Assembly: GCA_036741695.1 (NCBI GenBank)
Contig: DAINRU010000002.1
Location: forward strand, 1 to 64,000
Source of the DNA: JAFANK01 sp036741695
GTDB taxonomy: Bacteria > Vulcanimicrobiota > Vulcanimicrobiia > Eremiobacterales > Eremiobacteraceae
Length of the DNA: 64,000 bases
Direction: 5' to 3'
Below are positions 61,891 through 64,000 of the stretch, piece after piece. A program made the translations under genes and the position numbers. Each line of letters starts with the position of its first letter. Positions within the stretch are counted from its first letter, which is position 1. Under the pieces are notes generated by a model that saw only the letters and a list, made by a program, of their open reading frames with translations, did not search any database and had not been told where the DNA came from.

Positions 61891-63087
61891 ATGATGTCCA
61901 TCAACGGCAAGTCTGTCGTCATCGTCAACGGAGCGCGGACGCCCTTCGGCAACTTCGGCGGAGCGCTGCGTGACGTCAGCGCGATCGATCTCGGCGTGGT
62001 GGCGGCCAAGGCCGCCCTCAGTCGAAGCCGCGTCGATGCCGGCCGCATCGACCAGGTCATCTTCGGCAACGTCATGCAGACCAGTGCGGACGGCATCTAC
62101 GGAGCGCGCCACGTCGGGCTGAAAGCCGGCTGTCGCATCGAGACATCCGCGCTGACGGTCAACCGGCTGTGCGGTTCCGGCCTGCAGGCGATCATGAGCG
62201 GCGCCGAGCAGATCATCTTAGGCCAGGCGAGCTACGTGCTCGCCGGTGGCATGGAGAACATGAGCCAGGCTCCACACATCATCCGTGGTGCGCGCTGGGG
62301 TCTGGCGCTCGGGCAGAGCAAGCTCGAAGACTCGCTATGGGAAGGGCTGACCGACAGCTACAACAACATGCCCATGGCGATCACCGCTGAGAATCTCGCG
62401 CGGCAATACGAAATCTCGCGTGAAGCATCAGATGAGTTCGCCCTGCGCTCGCAACACAACGCGGTCCGTGCAAGCCTAGACGGCTACTTCGCACAGGAGA
62501 TCGCAGCGGTCGAGGTCACCGGCCGCAAGGGGACGGTCGTCATCGACGCCGATGAAGGCCCGCGCCCAGACACGTCTGCAGAGAAGCTCGCCAAGCTGCC
62601 GGCGCGTTTCAAAAAAGACGGCGTGGTGACCGCCGGCAATGCCAGTGGCATCACCGATGGCGCTGCGGCAGTCGTGCTGACGAGCGCGGAGCAGGCCGAG
62701 CGTGATGGCTTGGAACCCCTGGGCCGGCTTTTGGGCTGGTTCGCGGTGGGCGTGGATCCCGACATCATGGGCATCGGCCCCGCGTTCGCTATACCGCAGG
62801 CACTGCAACGCGCAGGCCTGGAACTCGATCAGATGGACGTCATCGAGATCAATGAGGCTTTCGCTCCGCAAGTGCTCGCCTGCGTCGACGAACTGCATCT
62901 GGACACGAACCGGCTGAATCCCAACGGCGGCGCGATCTCGCTCGGCCATCCCCTGGGAGCAAGCGGCGCCCGCCTCGCCTACACAGCACTGCACGAGCTG
63001 CGCCGCAGCAAGAAGCGCTACGGCGTGGTGAGCGCATGCATCGGTGGTGGTCAAGGCATCGCAGCCGTGCTCGAAGCATTCAACTAG
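61891..63087 (+). CDS. Acetyl-CoA C-acetyltransferase (thiolase)
   Basis: A 398-residue thiolase. The nucleophile Cys94 is in NRLCGSGLQ. NEAFAPQ, GGAISLGHPLGASGAR and the second Cys in SACIGGGQG complete the site. It condenses two acetyl-CoA or cleaves 3-ketoacyl-CoA. It lies 12 bp after the dehydrogenase and probably shares its transcript. A strong bidirectional terminator follows. Confidence 0.93.
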   Translation: MMSINGKSVVIVNGARTPFGNFGGALRDVSAIDLGVVAAKAALSRSRVDAGRIDQVIFGNVMQTSADGIYGARHVGLKAGCRIETSALTVNRLCGSGLQAIMSGAEQIILGQASYVLAGGMENMSQAPHIIRGARWGLALGQSKLEDSLWEGLTDSYNNMPMAITAENLARQYEISREASDEFALRSQHNAVRASLDGYFAQEIAAVEVTGRKGTVVIDADEGPRPDTSAEKLAKLPARFKKDGVVTAGNASGITDGAAAVVLTSAEQAERDGLEPLGRLLGWFAVGVDPDIMGIGPAFAIPQALQRAGLELDQMDVIEINEAFAPQVLACVDELHLDTNRLNPNGGAISLGHPLGASGARLAYTALHELRRSKKRYGVVSACIGGGQGIAAVLEAFN

Positions 63088-63099
63088 GAACGACGACGC

Positions 63100-63128
63100 G
63101 ACGCCACCGCCTAAGGTGCGGTGGCGTC
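63100..63128. terminator. Bidirectional terminator between thiolase and enoyl-CoA hydratase genes
   Basis: GACGCCACCGC and GCGGTGGCGTC form a perfect 11-bp stem with a 7-base loop between convergent genes, with TT after it on the plus strand. Confidence 0.78.
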
Positions 63129-63156
63129 TTCATGTCGGAATTCCCGAGCGGCGTTT

Positions 63157-63942
63157 TTAGGTCCCGGTGAAATTCGGCAGGCGCTTTTCGAGGAACGCCT
63201 TTGTCCCCTCGCGCGCGTCATTGGTCACGGCGATGCGGCCGAACGCGCTTGCCTCGAGGTCGAGCGCGGCGCGCAGATTGGTCTGCGTCCCGCGGTGGAT
63301 GAGGTCCTTGGTAGCCGCGATGGCGAGCGGAGCTTTGCTCGCGATCACGGTGGCGATGCGTTTGGCCTCTGCCATAAGTTGGTCGGGAGGAACGACCCGG
63401 TCGACAAGCCCGGCCTGCTTGGCTTCGTCAGCGGAGATCATCTCAGCGGTGAGCAGCAGATAGGACGCCATGCCCTCACCGACAAGCCGAGGCAGGCGCT
63501 GCGTCCCCCCGAAGCCGCCGATGATGCCGAGGTTCACCTCCGGCTGACCGAGCTTTGCGCTGGAAGCTGCGACCCGGATGTCCCCTGCCATGGCCAGCTC
63601 AAGGCCGCCGCCGAGCGCGAAGCCGTTGATCGCCATGATCACGGGCAGCCGGCTCTGTTCCAGATGCGTCGTGATGACGTGGCCGGCGCGCGCTTTCTCG
63701 GACGCGGCCTCTGCGCTGGGCAGGGCGGCGAGCTCGCCGATATCGGCGCCCGCGACGAACGCCTTGTCGCCGGATCCGGTGATGACGACCGCACGCACCG
63801 CCTTGTCAAGCTCGAGCTCTTTGAAGACGGCGAGGAGCTCGCTGAGCACGGTCGCGCTAAGTGCATTGAGGGCCTTCGGTCGGTTGATGGTGATGATCGC
63901 GACTGCACCGTCGCGCTCGAGCAGAAGAGTTTCGTACGCCAC
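63157..63942 (-). CDS. Enoyl-CoA hydratase/isomerase (crotonase) family protein
   Basis: A 261-residue crotonase. The oxyanion hole is in AFVAGADIGEL and NGFALGGGLELAMAGDIR, and both catalytic Glu positions appear present (LGQPEVNLGIIGGFGGTQRL). It hydrates trans-2-enoyl-CoA in fatty-acid or butyrate-type pathways and may work with the convergent thiolase. A good GGAGAT lies before the ATG, and a palindromic repeat lies upstream. Confidence 0.93.
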   Translation of the reverse strand: MAYETLLLERDGAVAIITINRPKALNALSATVLSELLAVFKELELDKAVRAVVITGSGDKAFVAGADIGELAALPSAEAASEKARAGHVITTHLEQSRLPVIMAINGFALGGGLELAMAGDIRVAASSAKLGQPEVNLGIIGGFGGTQRLPRLVGEGMASYLLLTAEMISADEAKQAGLVDRVVPPDQLMAEAKRIATVIASKAPLAIAATKDLIHRGTQTNLRAALDLEASAFGRIAVTNDAREGTKAFLEKRLPNFTGT

Positions 63943-63963
63943 AATATCTCCTTTAGTTGCAGC

Positions 63964-64000
63964 AACAGACCTTCAGGTCTGTTTCCTTAGGTCCGTTTTT
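63964..64000 (-). repeat. Dispersed palindromic repeat, copy 6 (variant), at the window edge
   Basis: AACAGACCTTCAGGTCTGTT (63964-63983) keeps the palindrome through compensating changes in both arms. It is followed by a partial second unit AGGTCCGTTTTT. In the sense of the enoyl-CoA hydratase gene it lies about 22 bp upstream of the start. Confidence 0.8.

Overview
The window is a GC-rich, gene-dense bacterial chromosome segment with about 58 protein genes and one tRNA. An archaic chaperone-usher pilus operon implies an outer membrane. Other clues are a three-gene split LigD, a B12-dependent ribonucleotide reductase, Bacillus-like SOS boxes (GAAC-N4-GTTC core) and a dispersed family of short palindromes. 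Together these fit a deep-branching soil diderm such as Candidatus Eremiobacterota (WPS-2). That placement is inference from gene content, not from a marker-gene tree. No phage, IS element or CRISPR array was seen.

Layout. 1-1.5 kb: 3'-truncated membrane glycosyltransferase (minus), then a small cupin. 2.1-3.1 kb: LigD polymerase domain. 3.1-10.4 kb (minus): moaA behind a tight glycan operon of GT2, DegT aminotransferase, Gfo/Idh dehydrogenase, hexapeptide acetyltransferase, an FAD oxidoreductase carrying a one-base frameshift, and a polysaccharide deacetylase. 10.6-13.6 kb: Ku, a small winged-helix-like protein preceded by tandem SOS boxes, then separate LigD ligase and LigD phosphoesterase genes. 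13.7 kb: tRNA-Cys. 14.6-26 kb: housekeeping run recG-rsmD-coaD-(coiled coil)-PDZ/Lon protease-yceD-rpmF-fabH-fabD-fabG-acpP-ffh-rpsP-khpA-rimM. plsX, rnc, smc, trmD and rplS are missing from their common positions. 26-38 kb: mixed accessory genes, including a DnaQ/UvrC-type nuclease fusion with tandem SOS boxes, a type-5 uracil-DNA glycosylase, a K+ channel and a DUF155 protein. 38.4-43.8 kb: class II ribonucleotide reductase interrupted by two inteins, with a promoter carrying a tandem NrdR-box pair and an SOS-type box. 44-49.6 kb: TPR lipoprotein, a split glutamine-dependent NAD synthetase, two glyoxalase-fold proteins and CinA. 49.7-54.2 kb: two related amino-acid permeases flanking a secreted subtilisin. 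54.3-58.9 kb: four-gene archaic chaperone-usher pilus operon behind a structured leader. 59-64 kb: LeuC/LeuD-type dehydratase, a decarboxylating dehydrogenase, a thiolase and a convergent enoyl-CoA hydratase.

How it fits together. DNA repair and dNTP supply recur: the NHEJ set (Pol, Ku, Lig, PE), RecG, UdgB, the DnaQ-UvrC fusion and NrdJ. Three of these neighbourhoods carry GAAC-N4-GTTC type sites, so part of an SOS regulon can be read from the sequence. The most novel candidate is the 119-residue winged-helix-like gene inside the NHEJ locus, which sits directly behind two exact CGAAC-N4-GTTCG boxes. A second genome-level signal is a family of 20-bp palindromes, most of which lie just upstream of start codons (rpmF, rpsP, a permease, the enoyl-CoA hydratase).
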